This document shows, one piece after another, positions 41,897 through 53,958 of a stretch of 64,000 bases of DNA (positions within the stretch are counted from its first letter, which is position 1; each line of letters begins with the position of its first letter). Location: assembly GCF_000092185.1 (NCBI RefSeq), contig NC_014160.1, positions 372,001 through 436,000 on the forward strand, in the 5' to 3' direction. This DNA is from Thermosphaera aggregans DSM 11486 (lineage in GTDB: Archaea; Thermoproteota; Thermoprotei_A; Sulfolobales; Desulfurococcaceae). The notes beneath the pieces are model-generated. The model saw nothing but the letters and a program-made list of their open reading frames with translations. It did not search any database and was not told the DNA's origin. The position numbers were made by a program, and so were the translations under genes.

Positions 41897-42393
41897 TATT
41901 CCTCACCAATCGCCTTAGCTAGTAGCTTTAAAGACGCATCCTCGGGACTTACAAGGTAGTTTTTAACAATCTCGCCGTCAGGTTTGTTAACTAACTGTAA
42001 GGCATGGTAGCCCATTTCACCGCATATTTTAACACACTCCGGTTCCCCATTGCATAGGTCGCATATGATCACGCCCAGCTTCCCGCGTACAATCCTTGGT
42101 ATTTTACCGGGGCATGCATAAACACATGTACCGCATAAAGTGCACTTGTTCTCGTCCACAAGTACCTGACCATGCTCACCAGTACTCAATGCCTGAAACG
42201 GGCATGAGGAGACACAGGGGTAATCGTCGCATTGAACACACGTAGATATAACCGGTAAACCAGGTATCAACTCGTAAATCCTTATACGTGACGCCTCGGG
42301 CCACACCACGCCCTCGTGTTTCAAGGAGCACGCTATCTCGCAGAGCTTGCACGAGGAGCATTTTGAGAAATCTCTCAGAATCCAAATGGGCAC
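41896..42393 (-). CDS. polyferredoxin subunit (four 4Fe-4S) of WOR5-like enzyme
   Basis: This 165-residue electron-transfer protein has sixteen cysteines in four groups: CSSCKLCEIAC, CVQCDDYPCVSSC, CTLCGTCVYAC and CDLCNGEPECVKIC. These would bind four [4Fe-4S] clusters as in the small subunits of WOR5 and of bacterial AOR and BamBC complexes. It carries electrons from the tungsten subunit to ferredoxin or another acceptor. The start is GTG 42393 with GGGGATG upstream. Its stop overlaps the AOR start by one base, which couples equal production of both subunits. Confidence 0.92.
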   Translation of the reverse strand: MPIWILRDFSKCSSCKLCEIACSLKHEGVVWPEASRIRIYELIPGLPVISTCVQCDDYPCVSSCPFQALSTGEHGQVLVDENKCTLCGTCVYACPGKIPRIVRGKLGVIICDLCNGEPECVKICGEMGYHALQLVNKPDGEIVKNYLVSPEDASLKLLAKAIGEE

Positions 42394-42451
42394 ATAGCAT
42401 CCCCATTAGTTATTAATTTTGGGAGCATATCGTTATAAAGATTTATTCAAA

Positions 42452-42463
42452 ATTATATAAAAC
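42452..42463 (+). promoter_or_regulatory. probable promoter/ribosome region of slipin gene
   Basis: An AT-rich stretch with two TATA-like cores (cgttataaag, 42431-42440, and attatataaaac, 42452-42463) precedes the GGTGGGG ribosome site at 42464-42470. The upstream core is better spaced for the ATG at 42474. Confidence 0.4.
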
Positions 42464-42473
42464 GGTGGGGAAA

Positions 42474-43268
42474 ATGGATCCGTTTACCTTACTAATAATT
42501 CTAGCGATAATACTATTCATCGGAGTTCCACTACTTTCGTCAAGCATTAAGATCATAAGAGAGTATGAAAGAGCTGTCATATTCAGGCTGGGAAGGCTTC
42601 TAGGTGCTAAAGGCCCTGGAATAGTGGTCGTCATCCCGTTCTTCGACAATCTGGCAAAAGTGGATTTAAGATTAGTCACGGTCGATGTCCCCAAGCAGGA
42701 GATAATAACAAGGGATAATGTTAGCGTGAAGGTTGACGCCGTTATCTACTACAGGGTGATAGACCCGGTTTCAGCGATAACCAAGGTTGCGAATTTCCAT
42801 TACAGTGTCAGCCTACTGGGTCAAACCGTGTTGAGAGATGTGCTGGGGCAGGCAGAGCTGGACGATCTCCTGTCCAGGCGTGAGGAGTTGAATAAAAAGA
42901 TCTCGGGAATTCTCGACGAGATGACAATGCCATGGGGCATCAAGATATCCGCTGTCACCATTAAGTCGGTTGAGCTACCCGAGGAGTTGATGAGAGCAAT
43001 GGCGAAGCAGGCTGAGGCAGAGAGGTGGAGAAGGGCAAGGATTATAGAGGCTGAGGGTGAGAGGCAGGCTTCACAAATCCTCGGCGAGGCTGCAAGAGTT
43101 TATGAGGAGCATCCAACCGCTCTAAGGCTCAGGGAGCTTCAGACACTAATAGAGGTTGCCAGGGAGAAGGCGCTGGTAGTTGTTACTGAAACCGGCGCCT
43201 CGTCCACGGGAGTTTCAATAGCATCTTACAAGGCTATTAAAGAGTTCGAGAAGAAGCAGGGAGGATGA
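42474..43268 (+). CDS. SPFH-domain protein (slipin/stomatin-like)
   Basis: This 264-residue membrane-anchored protein of the stomatin group forms oligomeric scaffolds. An N-terminal span (5-25) is followed by the SPFH domain opening REYERAVIFRLGRLLGAKGPG, with AVIYYRVIDPVSAITKV and DELLSRREELNKKI-type features. A coiled coil (AKQAEAERWRRARIIEAEGE) and a hydrophobic C terminus follow. ATG 42474 (MDPFTLL) sits behind GGTGGGG; a GTG nine bases upstream is the alternative. The last four bases overlap the NfeD protease start. In Pyrococcus the partner protease cleaves the slipin C terminus. Confidence 0.92.
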   Translation: MDPFTLLIILAIILFIGVPLLSSSIKIIREYERAVIFRLGRLLGAKGPGIVVVIPFFDNLAKVDLRLVTVDVPKQEIITRDNVSVKVDAVIYYRVIDPVSAITKVANFHYSVSLLGQTVLRDVLGQAELDDLLSRREELNKKISGILDEMTMPWGIKISAVTIKSVELPEELMRAMAKQAEAERWRRARIIEAEGERQASQILGEAARVYEEHPTALRLRELQTLIEVAREKALVVVTETGASSTGVSIASYKAIKEFEKKQGG

Positions 43269-44623
43269 GGGGTTCCTTGAGGAGGAATAGGCTTCAATTA
43301 TTTTTTACAGTCTCCATGGCTATTCTAACCGTATTGATTTTAACTAGTATTTTCACATCGAGGATTGTTTCTAGCGAGAGGATTTCCTCAGCCGTGATGC
43401 TAACTATCGAGGCACCCTGGGACACTATTGACGATGGAGTCAAAGAATGCTTTATAGATGCTCTGAGATATGCTGAGTCCCAGGGAAAGGTTTTCATCTA
43501 CAGGGTGGACTCTTACGGGGGCTACCTTGACGCGGGATTCGAGATAGGGGATGCCGTGTTAAACGCTAAGATCCCAACAATCGCCTATGTCCATCGTAAT
43601 AAGGCATTGAGCGCTGGAACATTGATCATCTTGCCCTCGGACATACTTGCCGTTCAAAAATACTCTATAATAGGGGCAATGCAACCCGTTACTGTCAACC
43701 CTGTTACAGGAGAAATAGTTTACATTAACGAGTCAAAAGTGTTGAACCCGATCATAAAGAGGGCTGAAGCATATTCCTATCGTGCAGGACGAAACATTAC
43801 TGCGGTAGAGCTTTTCATTAGACAGGCACTCGTGTTTAATTCAACCGAGGCTATTCTATATAATGTTGCTGATTACGAGGTATCAAGTCTGGAAGAATTG
43901 CTCGACAAGATAAATGGGCGTAGCGTTGTAGTTAATGGTGTTGAATACGTTATAGATGTGAAACCCTACACGATAGAGGAGTACTCGTGTAGTGTGAGGT
44001 CACGGTTGATCTCTCTCCTCATGAACTCTTACGTGGCAAACGTTTTCGTGACAATAGGGTTGCTCGGAACAATATTTGCTCTTGTTTCAGGCAAGCTTAC
44101 TGTTCTTCCTTTAACACTCCTATTTCTCCTCCTCGGGCTGGTTTCGGTTGGAGTTAGCGCGAACTTCGTATCAATATTTCTCATCATACTGGGCGCTGTA
44201 TTATTGGCCATCGAATTATTCGTGATACCGGGCTTCGGGATCGTGGGTATAAGCGGGATTCTCCTGCTAGCCTTCGGGTTTGCACTCCTCCCGGCTTACA
44301 TACCCTCGGGGGTTTCACCCTCTCCTGAATATATTAATACTGTGAGAACAATAATTATAGTGGTAACGGTTTTTTTGACAAGCGTTTTTTCAATCATGAT
44401 TTACAAGGTGGTAAAGGTGAGGAGGAAGAAACCAGTGGAGTTCACTCCTGCCGGGAAGAAGGGTAGAACGGTGGATTGGTTGAAGCCTGGGGAGATAGGT
44501 TTCGTTAAGGTTGAAGGAGAGTATTGGAGGGCAGTGTCTGACGAGATTATACCGCCAGAAACTGAAGTAATAGTTGTTGAGATGCTTGAAAACGGTGTTT
44601 TAAAAGTTAAGAAAACGACATAG
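43265..44623 (+). CDS. NfeD-family membrane serine protease (STOPP, ClpP class)
   Basis: This 452-residue protein is the slipin-operon protease. After an N-terminal span comes a ClpP-like catalytic domain (about 40-235), with the nucleophile in HRNKALSAGTLIILPSD and a lysine in the LNPIIKRAEAYSYRAGR helix as base. Four or five spans follow (about 255-385, including AIELFVIPGFGIVGISG, typical of NfeD), and a C-terminal NfeD OB domain (about 395-452) ends the protein. It overlaps the slipin gene by ATGA. In Pyrococcus the homologue specifically cleaves the slipin C terminus, so membrane-protein quality control is the likely role. Confidence 0.92.
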   Translation: MRGSLRRNRLQLFFTVSMAILTVLILTSIFTSRIVSSERISSAVMLTIEAPWDTIDDGVKECFIDALRYAESQGKVFIYRVDSYGGYLDAGFEIGDAVLNAKIPTIAYVHRNKALSAGTLIILPSDILAVQKYSIIGAMQPVTVNPVTGEIVYINESKVLNPIIKRAEAYSYRAGRNITAVELFIRQALVFNSTEAILYNVADYEVSSLEELLDKINGRSVVVNGVEYVIDVKPYTIEEYSCSVRSRLISLLMNSYVANVFVTIGLLGTIFALVSGKLTVLPLTLLFLLLGLVSVGVSANFVSIFLIILGAVLLAIELFVIPGFGIVGISGILLLAFGFALLPAYIPSGVSPSPEYINTVRTIIIVVTVFLTSVFSIMIYKVVKVRRKKPVEFTPAGKKGRTVDWLKPGEIGFVKVEGEYWRAVSDEIIPPETEVIVVEMLENGVLKVKKTT

Positions 44624-44719
44624 TTTAAATAATCAAGTAAATTTTGGCCGACATCTCCTCTGGGTTTTTATTATTAAGTTTAAATAATTGTTATATGCTA
44701 TCTTGAACTGGGGATGTAG

Positions 44720-46675
44720 ATGAGTTTCACAAGGACGTATAGGGCCTTATTCATTGATGTTGCTGAGAGGAAACACTGGATTGAAGAATTCCCGTTAAAC
44801 GAGGTGTTCAGCCCCATATCTCTTGCATTGAAACTACACATGGAAAGGTATAAAACATGGAGCAAGCCTGTCTACGACCCAAGCAATGCCCTCGTTCTCG
44901 GGACGGGTTTATTCGCGGGAAGTAAGCTCTACGGTGTTCACAGGTTCGTAGCAGTTTTCCGAAGCCCGTTGACCAAGGGTCTCCACGCCTCGGCAATGGG
45001 TGGGGCTGCTTACCAGTTCAACGTAAACGCTGACGCGATTGTCGTAATTGGGAGGAGTGAGAAACCGTTAATTCTTAAGATTTACGATGAGGGTGATGGT
45101 AATCCGAAAGTAGAATACCACGAGATTCCCGAGGAAATGCTTGTAAACATATGGAAGGGCTATGGAGGTTTTAAGGGAGTTTACGCTTTACAAGCATATC
45201 TGAGCGACCTGTTCAGGGACTTTTACGAAACCTTCAACGGCAGGAGCATACTAGTAGGTCCGGCAGCAATGAACACAAACATGGGTGCTCTTGCATCAAT
45301 AACGCTGGTTAAGGGTAAAATGGATTATGGTAGCGAGGACTTCGCGGCGAGAGCGGGAGGCGGGAGTGTTCTCTATAGAGCTCACAAGGTTGCAGCAATA
45401 GTATATGGAGGGAGGTTTGACAGGTCTTCCAAGGTTCCTGTTGAGCTAAGGGATTTGAGAAGTATTAACGAGATCTTCCAGGGGCTTGCTAAGAAGGCTT
45501 ACGTGGAGTTCGTAATAGAGTCTGGTACAAAGTATAGGTATGATCCGAAGATGAATACTGGCGGTACTTTCGGTGGCAACTACCCGCATTTAAAAATCAC
45601 CACACCCATGTTTAACTGGAATATGATCTACTATCCCAAGGAGGTAAGAGAGAAGCTCCACTCGCTGATAATGAAGCATATGTGGGAGCCGTTCAATAAG
45701 GAGGCCATTGAGACCAGGAGCTGGAAGACATGTGGAGAGCCGTGTCCCCTAGCGTGTAAGAAGGTTAGGCTCGGGAAGTATAAGAGCGATTACGAGCCCT
45801 ACAATGGATTAGGGCCGATCATAGGCGTGTTCGACATACACGATGCCGAGAAAGTGGTTGAGGCCGGGGATGCTTATGGATTTGACGCCATAGAGCTCGG
45901 GCAAGTGATAGGGTTCGTATTCGAAGCCCTCCACAAGGGCTTGTTAAGGCCTGAGGAGGTTGGGCTTTCCTCGAAACCGTTCTTTGATCCGGCTAAGTAT
46001 ACGATTGAGAACAGTAAGGCCAACGCAGAGTTGGCGTTGAAAATAGTCGAATACTTGGCTTTCGGGGTAAACCCGATTTTAAGATTAATAGGCGAGGAGG
46101 GTTTGAGGAGCGCTGCCAAGCTTCTAGACTTGCTCTACAAGGAGAGAGTTGAAGAGGTGAAGAAAAAGTTCAGCGACCTACCGGTCTACGCAGTATTCGG
46201 AGAGAGAGGGCATATTACCCCGAACTACTACTGGACACCAGGCCTCGTGGCGCCCCTCCCCGTTCTAGGCAAATACTGGACTGTTTACTCGGGATTGTTC
46301 ACGGACCCGGAGGAGTTTGCGGCTAAATCTTACGAGAGAGCAATATATGAAGCCCTTCTAGAAGACACAGGGTTCTGCAGGTTCCACAGGGGCTGGGCCG
46401 AGAAACATGTTTCAACGCTACTTGAGAAATACTATGGTATTGAAAAACCATTGGAGAAGGTTAAGCATCTCTACAAGAAGGTGAGCGAGTATCAGGAGCT
46501 GGCAGGGGCTTCCCCAGTATTCTGGGATTCGGGGAAAATCATAGACTTCATGGCTAAGGCTAGCGAGGAATACCAGAATCAGAAATGGCTTGGACTATTC
46601 GCGATAGACAAGGAGAAGGCAGCGTATGAATGGTGGAGCAAGTTCTATCAGAAACTAAAGGAGTTAACTGGGTAA
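44720..46675 (+). CDS. gor: glyceraldehyde-3-phosphate:ferredoxin oxidoreductase (GAPOR)
   Basis: This 651-residue tungsten enzyme oxidises glyceraldehyde-3-phosphate to 3-phosphoglycerate with ferredoxin, the glycolytic step of hyperthermophilic archaea. It is much closer to Pyrococcus GAPOR than to other AOR types: GTGLFAGSKLYGVHRF, SAMGGAAYQF, NTGGTFGGNYP and PVFWDS are shared. Cluster cysteines are in KTCGEPCPLACKK (about 338-346) and GFCRFHRGW. The ATG at 44720 follows GGGGATG. It stands alone as a transcript, with a T6 run after the stop. Together with the GH13 enzyme it shows sugar catabolism by the modified glycolytic route. Confidence 0.95.
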   Translation: MSFTRTYRALFIDVAERKHWIEEFPLNEVFSPISLALKLHMERYKTWSKPVYDPSNALVLGTGLFAGSKLYGVHRFVAVFRSPLTKGLHASAMGGAAYQFNVNADAIVVIGRSEKPLILKIYDEGDGNPKVEYHEIPEEMLVNIWKGYGGFKGVYALQAYLSDLFRDFYETFNGRSILVGPAAMNTNMGALASITLVKGKMDYGSEDFAARAGGGSVLYRAHKVAAIVYGGRFDRSSKVPVELRDLRSINEIFQGLAKKAYVEFVIESGTKYRYDPKMNTGGTFGGNYPHLKITTPMFNWNMIYYPKEVREKLHSLIMKHMWEPFNKEAIETRSWKTCGEPCPLACKKVRLGKYKSDYEPYNGLGPIIGVFDIHDAEKVVEAGDAYGFDAIELGQVIGFVFEALHKGLLRPEEVGLSSKPFFDPAKYTIENSKANAELALKIVEYLAFGVNPILRLIGEEGLRSAAKLLDLLYKERVEEVKKKFSDLPVYAVFGERGHITPNYYWTPGLVAPLPVLGKYWTVYSGLFTDPEEFAAKSYERAIYEALLEDTGFCRFHRGWAEKHVSTLLEKYYGIEKPLEKVKHLYKKVSEYQELAGASPVFWDSGKIIDFMAKASEEYQNQKWLGLFAIDKEKAAYEWWSKFYQKLKELTG

Positions 46676-46678
46676 TTC

Positions 46679-46684
46679 TTTTTT
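46679..46684 (+). terminator. T-run after GAPOR gene
   Basis: A T6 run lies four bases after the GAPOR stop codon and fits an oligo-T terminator. argS begins about 40 bases later. Confidence 0.4.
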
Positions 46685-46723
46685 AACGCTTCAAATTAAT
46701 TCATATTCTTGAACTAATGGTAG

Positions 46724-48984
46724 ATGGGAATTAAATTGGAGAGTCTTATAGAGAAATGCATTTATCAATACCTTGAGGAGGCAACTGCACGGAGTCTAGG
46801 GTTTTCAAGAGAAGAAGTAAAGAGACTAGTGGAAGAAGGGAGGTTGAAAATCAACAGGACACCAGACCCTAAAATGGGTGATTACGGGATCGCTCTCCAC
46901 ATATTGTTGAAAAATACACCTCGCGATCAGTGGGCTAGGATGGGAGAGCAACTCTTAGAGGAGTTGGAAAGGCTCGGGTTTAAACAAGAGTGTAGAATTC
47001 TCGAGGCAAAGTTTGTTAACGGCTACTTGAATGTGACCATAGACTACTCGTCGATAATTTCAAACCTGTTAAAAGAATTTCTCGAGGACGGGTTCAAGAA
47101 GACCCTATCAAGCTACGGAGGCGGCAGAACAATAGTGGTTGAACACACCAGTGCTAACCCGGTTCACCCTCTACACATTGGTAGCGGTAGGAACAGCATT
47201 ATAGGTGATACTTTCTCGAAGCTCTCGAAAAAGCTAGGATTCAACGTGGTGACAAGATTCTATGTTAATGACCTGGGGAGGCAAGTGGCCGTACTAGCCT
47301 ACGGGGTTTCTAAACTCCGGAAAAACAATATCACTCCGCCAGGGGATGTGAAAATAGACCACTGGTACGGAATGGTTTACGCCTCAGTGAACATTATAAT
47401 GATGATTCGCAAACTCTCAAACGAGCTTAGAAGTATTGAAGAAGAAGTGTACAGTAAGCTCAAGCTCTACGTGGAAAGCAATAGGGAGAGATTAAAGTCA
47501 ACTCCTTTATTGAGCGCTCATTTAGAATCCTTCATAAGCATAAAGCCTCTTGTTCACAATTCTTTTAAAAAACTAGCTGAATTCTCGCGGGGACTCAGGA
47601 GGCTTAAGAGCGTTGAAAAGGACCCGGCTACGAAATCATCTGCGGGTGAAGTATGGAATCTGGTAGCGCCTATACTGGAAAAGTTCAGGGAGACTTACAA
47701 GGAGTACATTTCATATGTTAAAGCAGGGAGTTATCTCAACTCCGTGAACCCCGAGGTCTACAATACGCTTTCAAGAGAGATAAGTAGCTATGAGGAGGCT
47801 GAGGAAGAGATAAAATCGTTAATGTGGAAGGCAGAGCACAGAGACCCCGAGGCCCTTGGCTTGATACACCAAGTCAGCAGGGATGTTTTAAGCGGGTTCA
47901 TGGAGACGCTTAAAAATTACGGCGTGTTCTTCGACGGGTTTGATTTCGAATCATCAGATGAGATTGTAAACATGTCACAGGATATTGTTGAGAAGATCTT
48001 AGCAACAGGCTATGCTAACATGGTTGACGGGGCCGTGGAGTTAGACTTGAACAAGGCAGCCCAGCAGGTTGAGTTTGTTAGAAACCTGTTTGCCCCAGAC
48101 AACCCGGGCAGGTTCATCGTTAGGAGGAGCGATGGCACCACTCTATACGTGACCCGGGATATCGCTTACAGCATTATCAAGTTCTCCAAATATAATGCGG
48201 AAAAAGTATACAATGTTATCGCTATTGAACAGGATCGTGCTCAGAAACAGTTGAGAGCTGCTTTGAAAATCCTGGGGTTCGACAAGGAGGCTGAGAACCT
48301 TGTTCATTTCGCATATGAAATGGTTCAGTTGAAAAATATGAGAATGAGCGGTAGAAGGGGGATATATTACACCATGGACGAGTTTCTCGTAGAAATGACG
48401 CGGGCTCTAGTCGAGAAACAGGTTAGTCAGTCTCAAAGGAAAGGGGTAGCCGATGACTCGGCTACTGGATCCTCCTACACTAGGGAATTGGCGGTTGCGA
48501 ATGCCAGGGCCCTTCTTCTTTCTGTCGAGCCGGGGAAGGTACTATTCTTCGACCCTGAGAAAATAGGAGAGTTCGAGCACGGAGTCACCATAGCTTATTC
48601 TTTCGCTAGGTTGCAGAGTATTCTGAGAAAACAGTGGGGCTTTGAGCCCTTGGAATCACTTGAGGAGGTTAAAAGGAGGCTCTCCCAGGAGATTACAGCA
48701 CACGGAATATCAGAACCCGCCACCGTGGAGGAGAAGAAGCTGATAGAGTGGTTAAATGCTTTCAGCCAAACATTGATCATCGCGTACGAGGAGATGAAGC
48801 CGAACAGGCTCCTAGAGTACGCTCACAACTTGGCGCTGGACTTAAACAGGTTCTACGAGAAATGCAGCGTCATAGGCGAAAAAGACTTGAGAGTTAAAAA
48901 CCTGAGGCTTCTCCTAGTTCTCGCCAGCTTCATAGCTCTATCTGAGCTGATGGAGATACTCGGCATTCCAAGGTTGAGAAGGCT

Positions 48985-48988
<4 letters not shown>
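46724..48988 (+). CDS. argS: arginyl-tRNA synthetase with an extra internal domain
   Basis: This class I synthetase charges tRNA-Arg. The N-terminal tRNA-contact domain (1-125) is followed by the HIGH-type motif HPLHIGSGRN (148-157), FYVNDLGRQVAVLAYG, the catalytic RFIVRRSDGTTLYVTRDIAYS, the KMSKS equivalent MRMSGRRG and a helical anticodon domain with the late LAVANARALLL-type segment. At 754 residues it is longer than usual (archaeal ArgRS are nearer 600-650). The extra length lies at about residues 225-355, a charged helical insertion between the HIGH half and the FDGFDFESS segment. The ATG at 46724 lacks a strong ribosome site. Confidence 0.93.
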
Positions 48989-51244
<2,256 letters not shown>

Positions 51245-51245
51245 A

Positions 51246-52745
51246 TTAGCTCAAATATTTTTCACTTAAATACTTCACTAAGTACTCGCTATTGTAGGAT
51301 TCTCCCAGCATTTTCTCTAGAAGTTGCTTGGGCGGGTAGGTAGCACCCCACTTGTGAAGCTTTTCCCTTTGCCATTCTTGAATCCTGTTGAACTCGCCCG
51401 ACCTTACTGTTTCATCCAGGTTGATATCTCTGTTCATTGCATACCTCATTTGCGCGCTCAGCAAATTTCCAAGGGTATAAGTGGGGAAGTAGCCTATGCT
51501 GCCCATGCTCCAGTGAATGTCTTGTAATACTCCTTCCGCATAAGTCTTGGGTTTGATTCCGAGTAGCTCATCTATTTTACTATTCCATAGCTCTGGTAGT
51601 TCATCAACTTTTACCTCATTATTCAGCACCAGCATTTCCAACTCTGCTCTCAAGAGAATGTGCATGTTATATGTTACCTCGTCTGCGTCTACTCTTATCA
51701 GGCTGGGCCTTACCGTGTTAAAGTAGAAGTATATTTCCTCAGGAGTGTATTTCCGGACAAAATCTAAATTCTCCCTGAGAACTGGATAGATGAACTCTGT
51801 GAAAGCCGTGGACCTACCCACTATGTTTTCCCAGAACCTGCTCTGGCCTTCGTGGACACCCAGGCTGACGCCACTGCCTATTGGAGTATAGGAGAGCGCG
51901 GGGTCTATCTGTAACTGGTAGAGCGCGTGACCGTACTCGTGAATCACGCTGAATAATGTTCTTTTAAAATCCACCCCCTCATACCTGGTAGTTATTCTGA
52001 CATCGTGAATTCCCGTGTCTATTGTGAACGGGTGGGCTGATACGTCCAGCCTCGCTCTTTTGCCTAATGGGAAGTTGAAGAATTCTAATATCTTCTTGTT
52101 GACGATCTCCATTTTCGAAGTCTCATACGGAATCTTCTCTAGCTCATGCTCCCTTGGGTATTTTCCAGCCGAGATTACTTTGACGATTAGTTGCTTCAAG
52201 CTCGGCTTTAAACTGCCGAAAAGGTTTAAAACATCGCTAGTCCTCAACCCTTCCTCATACATGTCGAGTAATGCGTCGTAAGGATGTTTTTCCCATCCAA
52301 TGTAATCAGCAGCCTTCCTAGACAGGTCGAATATTTTCTCAAGGTAGGGCTTGAACATGTTGAAATCGTTTTTAGATTTCGCCTCCCTCCAAACCACCAT
52401 GGCTTCCTGAGTGGTTTTCGATAACTCCGCAACTAACCAAGGAGGGAGGGCCTTCATTATTTTAATCTCTCTTTGAAGAACCCTAACAACTCCTTTCTCA
52501 AAATCGTTTAGGCCCTCCTGCCGACCAGCCCTCTCCACTAGTTCAACAAATTCTGGTTTGAGAATTAACTGTTGGTGGAGCAGACTGAGCTCGGCCCGTG
52601 CAACAGCCCTATCCTTGACCCCTTCCATGGGCATGTAGGTTTCGGAATCCCAACCCATTAGGCTTGAAGCATGCCCTATAGCCCATATCAACCTGTATTT
52701 TTCAAGTATCTCCTTTACCAATTGGTTTTCGAACACAATTTCCAC
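51246..52745 (-). CDS. M32 family carboxypeptidase (thermostable carboxypeptidase 1 type)
   Basis: This cytoplasmic metallocarboxypeptidase removes C-terminal residues from peptides. The zinc motif HEYGH is in FSVIHEYGHALYQLQ, followed by the DPALSYTPIGSGVSLGVHEGQSR region (metal Glu), RPSLIRVDADEVTYNMH and the late GYFPTYTLGN motif, all M32 hallmarks. I start it at GTG 52745, giving 499 residues, the usual length of the Pyrococcus enzyme. A longer reading to 52808 would include the TATA box in its coding region. With the M42 peptidase it forms part of intracellular peptide breakdown. Confidence 0.92.
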   Translation of the reverse strand: MEIVFENQLVKEILEKYRLIWAIGHASSLMGWDSETYMPMEGVKDRAVARAELSLLHQQLILKPEFVELVERAGRQEGLNDFEKGVVRVLQREIKIMKALPPWLVAELSKTTQEAMVVWREAKSKNDFNMFKPYLEKIFDLSRKAADYIGWEKHPYDALLDMYEEGLRTSDVLNLFGSLKPSLKQLIVKVISAGKYPREHELEKIPYETSKMEIVNKKILEFFNFPLGKRARLDVSAHPFTIDTGIHDVRITTRYEGVDFKRTLFSVIHEYGHALYQLQIDPALSYTPIGSGVSLGVHEGQSRFWENIVGRSTAFTEFIYPVLRENLDFVRKYTPEEIYFYFNTVRPSLIRVDADEVTYNMHILLRAELEMLVLNNEVKVDELPELWNSKIDELLGIKPKTYAEGVLQDIHWSMGSIGYFPTYTLGNLLSAQMRYAMNRDINLDETVRSGEFNRIQEWQREKLHKWGATYPPKQLLEKMLGESYNSEYLVKYLSEKYLS

Positions 52746-52771
52746 CGCTATATTATTCTCATCCAATGGGA

Positions 52772-52792
52772 TAAAAAGATATTTATAACACG
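52772..52792. promoter_or_regulatory. shared bidirectional TATA between M32 and nucleotidyltransferase genes
   Basis: The sequence gatatttataaca reads as a TATA element on both strands and lies about 35 bases before each chosen start codon in a gap of only 73 bases. It supports GTG 52745 leftward and ATG 52819 (or TTG 52810) rightward. Confidence 0.5.
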
Positions 52793-52818
52793 TTATTAAA
52801 AATAACATATTGATTGAA

Positions 52819-53958
52819 ATGCCAGTAGCGATTATTCTAGCAGGAGGTCTTGGTAGCAGACTTCACCCCCTGACTAAAACTCTCCCGAAACCTCTCATTC
52901 CTTTAGCGGGGAAACCGATTCTGCAATATATAATAGACTTGTTAAAGACTAATGGTTTCAACAGATTTATAGTGGCTGCGAGGTATTTAGGCCACCATAT
53001 AATCAATTACTACAGCGGTTCCAAGGAGGTGGAAGTCTATTTAATAGATTCCAAGGACACTGCTGATGTACTCAGAATCCTTGCAGACATTATTTCCGAG
53101 GAATGTTTCCTCGTATCAATGGGGGACATCTTAACAAATGCTCCTGTTATAGAGCTTTACAAAGATCATGTTAAGAACGACGCAATCGCTACTATAGGTT
53201 TGAAAGAAGTGGAGAATCCCTTGCCATACGGGCTTGTCTTCCTAAATGAAAAAAGAAGAATAGTCTTATTCACCGAGAAGCCTATTTCACTTGAGGTTTA
53301 TCTCCTAAGTGTTGCCCACTACAAGTACAGAGGTGAAAGCTCGTATTGGAACCTGGTTAACACGGGCTTCTACATGTTCGATAATGAGATAATAAACATA
53401 CTGAGGGAGAATGAGAGTTTAATGGATTTCGGGAGGCATGTTTTTCCATTCCTGCTTGAGAATGATTACGAGCTTCGAGGTTGGATTATGCCGGCTGAAG
53501 CCTACTGGAGCGATATTGGGAGAATAGAAACCTACAAGGAGGCTACATGGGATCTTCTGGATAACAAGGTTTCAGGTGTTCAGGTCCCCGGGGTTTTAAA
53601 GTCCTCAGGAATTCGAATAGGGAGAAATGCTGATGTTAAAGGGGAATTAATACCCCCAGTATATGTGGGGAACGATGTTGTGGTGGAGGTAGGGGCTAAA
53701 ATTGGTCCGTATGCCGTTCTAGAAGATGGTGTTGTTGTAGGCAGGAACGTTACTATTCACGAGTCAATCATCTGGAATAGGAGCTTGTTGATGGATGAAT
53801 CATATGTTTACGACTCTGTAATCATGAATAACGTGGTTGTGAAGCCTGGGGTTAAAATCGTTTCCTCAGTGATAGGCGCGGGTAACGTGGTTTCAACAGA
53901 TCTTTATAGGCAAAAATTAGATGTTGTAAAAGAGGTGTCGCCTTATGCTCAGGATTGA
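52819..53958 (+). CDS. sugar-1-phosphate nucleotidyltransferase with left-handed beta-helix
   Basis: This 379-residue enzyme would activate a sugar-1-phosphate with GTP, UTP or dTTP. The nucleotidyltransferase domain opens with ILAGGLGSRLHPLTKTLPKP, the nucleotide-binding loop, then KPILQYIIDLL, FLVSMGDILTN (metal Asp) and YWSDIGRIETYKEA. The C-terminal 120 residues form hexapeptide repeats (GIRIGRNADVKGELIPPVY to VKPGVKIVSSVIGAG), as in archaeal GDP-mannose and glucose-1-phosphate enzymes. ATG 52819 (MPVAIILAGG) is preferred; TTG 52810 adds three residues. It overlaps the phosphomutase-like gene by 14 bases, which implies a shared task in polysaccharide or glycan synthesis. Confidence 0.9.
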   Translation: MPVAIILAGGLGSRLHPLTKTLPKPLIPLAGKPILQYIIDLLKTNGFNRFIVAARYLGHHIINYYSGSKEVEVYLIDSKDTADVLRILADIISEECFLVSMGDILTNAPVIELYKDHVKNDAIATIGLKEVENPLPYGLVFLNEKRRIVLFTEKPISLEVYLLSVAHYKYRGESSYWNLVNTGFYMFDNEIINILRENESLMDFGRHVFPFLLENDYELRGWIMPAEAYWSDIGRIETYKEATWDLLDNKVSGVQVPGVLKSSGIRIGRNADVKGELIPPVYVGNDVVVEVGAKIGPYAVLEDGVVVGRNVTIHESIIWNRSLLMDESYVYDSVIMNNVVVKPGVKIVSSVIGAGNVVSTDLYRQKLDVVKEVSPYAQD

